Notes under the pieces: generated by a model
What the model was told of the DNA's origin: nothing
The model's database searches: none
The model's input: the letters and a program-made list of their open reading frames with translations, nothing else
Translations under genes and position numbers: made by a program
Shown here: one piece after another, positions 5,916 through 6,070 of the stretch
Position numbering within the stretch: position 1 is the stretch's first letter
Layout: each line of letters begins with the position of its first letter
NCBI GenBank assembly: GCA_913773715.1
Contig: CAJYHD010000806.1
Coordinates: 1 to 6,070, forward strand
Direction of reading: 5' to 3'
Length of the DNA stretch: 6,070 nt
Origin: an uncultured Sphingobium sp.
Lineage (GTDB): Bacteria > Pseudomonadota > Alphaproteobacteria > Sphingomonadales > Sphingomonadaceae

Positions 5916-6070
5916 GGACGTACGGCTCCCGGCTGGCTCATCGAGAATGGTACGGCGGCCGCGCTGCTGGCCCAGGCGGTATTGGGCTTGGGCCCCATGA
6001 CGAAGGTCAGCTTGCCGCCGCCCTGCAAGTCTTGCCTCGACAACCAGGCCTTGTCGTAGCGTCGCCCGTT
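5912..6070 (-). CDS. GH92 family alpha-mannosidase, C-terminal 52 residues (partial)
   Basis: An open frame enters from the right edge and stops with TGA at 5914-5912. The residues NGRRYDKAWLSRQDLQGGG (1-19), then KLTFVMGPKPNTAW, are the C-terminal beta-sandwich signature of GH92 (NGK-----WL-H-DL--GG-L-F-MG-KP). In the 26-residue block up to FVMG about 12 positions are identical to the matching end of the other GH92 (NGKAWTRNW... to FQMG, 727-752). This is therefore a diverged paralogue and not a recent copy. The end SMSQPGAVRP is a normal GH92 tail. It overlaps the GH125 start by four bases (ATGA), which implies translational coupling. The catalytic part lies outside the window, so activity and export cannot be judged. 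Confidence 0.88.
   Translation of the reverse strand, partial: NGRRYDKAWLSRQDLQGGGKLTFVMGPKPNTAWASSAAAVPFSMSQPGAVRP
5926..5930 (-). promoter_or_regulatory. Ribosome binding site of GH125 inside the upstream GH92
   Basis: GGGAG on the minus strand lies ten bases before the GH125 ATG, within the last codons of the upstream GH92. No comparable site precedes the alternative Met at codon 6 (5900-5898), so the first ATG is favoured. Confidence 0.5.

Noticed and set aside
4725..6059. Open frame of 444 codons on the plus strand opposite GH125
   Set aside because: The translation is Arg/Gly-rich with no recognisable domain, and it lies wholly antisense to clear GH125 and GH92 coding. Long antisense frames are common in GC-rich genes.

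Overview
The window is 6,070 bp of GC-rich DNA that reads like a sphingomonad-type alphaproteobacterium (Sphingomonas, Novosphingobium or a relative). The clues are the GC content, the style of the ROK regulator, and Tat-exported exo-mannosidases packed into a tight operon. The genus is an inference from protein flavour, since no rRNA or other marker gene is present.

Right part, minus strand (6070 down to 2128): three exo-alpha-mannosidase genes lie head to tail. Transcription enters from beyond the right edge through the last 52 codons of a GH92 enzyme. It continues into a complete GH125 exo-alpha-1,6-mannosidase whose ATG overlaps the previous stop (ATGA). It ends in a complete second GH92 alpha-mannosidase that starts 11 bp after the GH125 stop, with its Shine-Dalgarno reaching into that stop codon. 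Both complete enzymes carry twin-arginine signal peptides, so they should act in the periplasm or beyond. Known family activities suggest a division of labour: GH92 enzymes remove alpha-1,2/1,3 side mannoses and GH125 trims the alpha-1,6-linked backbone. The expected substrate is fungal or yeast alpha-mannan, or high-mannose N-glycan.

Middle, plus strand (873 or 765 to 2063): a ROK-family repressor is convergent with the mannosidase operon and separated from it by 64 bp. It has an N-terminal winged helix-turn-helix but has lost the zinc-binding and ATP-binding residues of ROK kinases. It is the natural candidate for the locus regulator, but nothing in the sequence proves this.

Left part, minus strand (676 down to 1): the C-terminal third of a GH15 (glucoamylase/trehalase-like) gene has lost its front two thirds. 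It is followed 22 bp later by the first 17 codons of a short-chain dehydrogenase/reductase. This piece is visibly less GC-rich than the mannosidase operon. The break in GH15, just left of the ROK gene, looks like an insertion or deletion junction, so the ROK-mannosidase block may have been placed into an older GH15-SDR locus.

I found no RNA gene, CRISPR array, transposase or attachment site. The two oddities most worth checking are the Val in place of the usual Asp in the WLRDS motif of the GH125 enzyme, and the GH15 truncation junction with its terminator-like hairpin.
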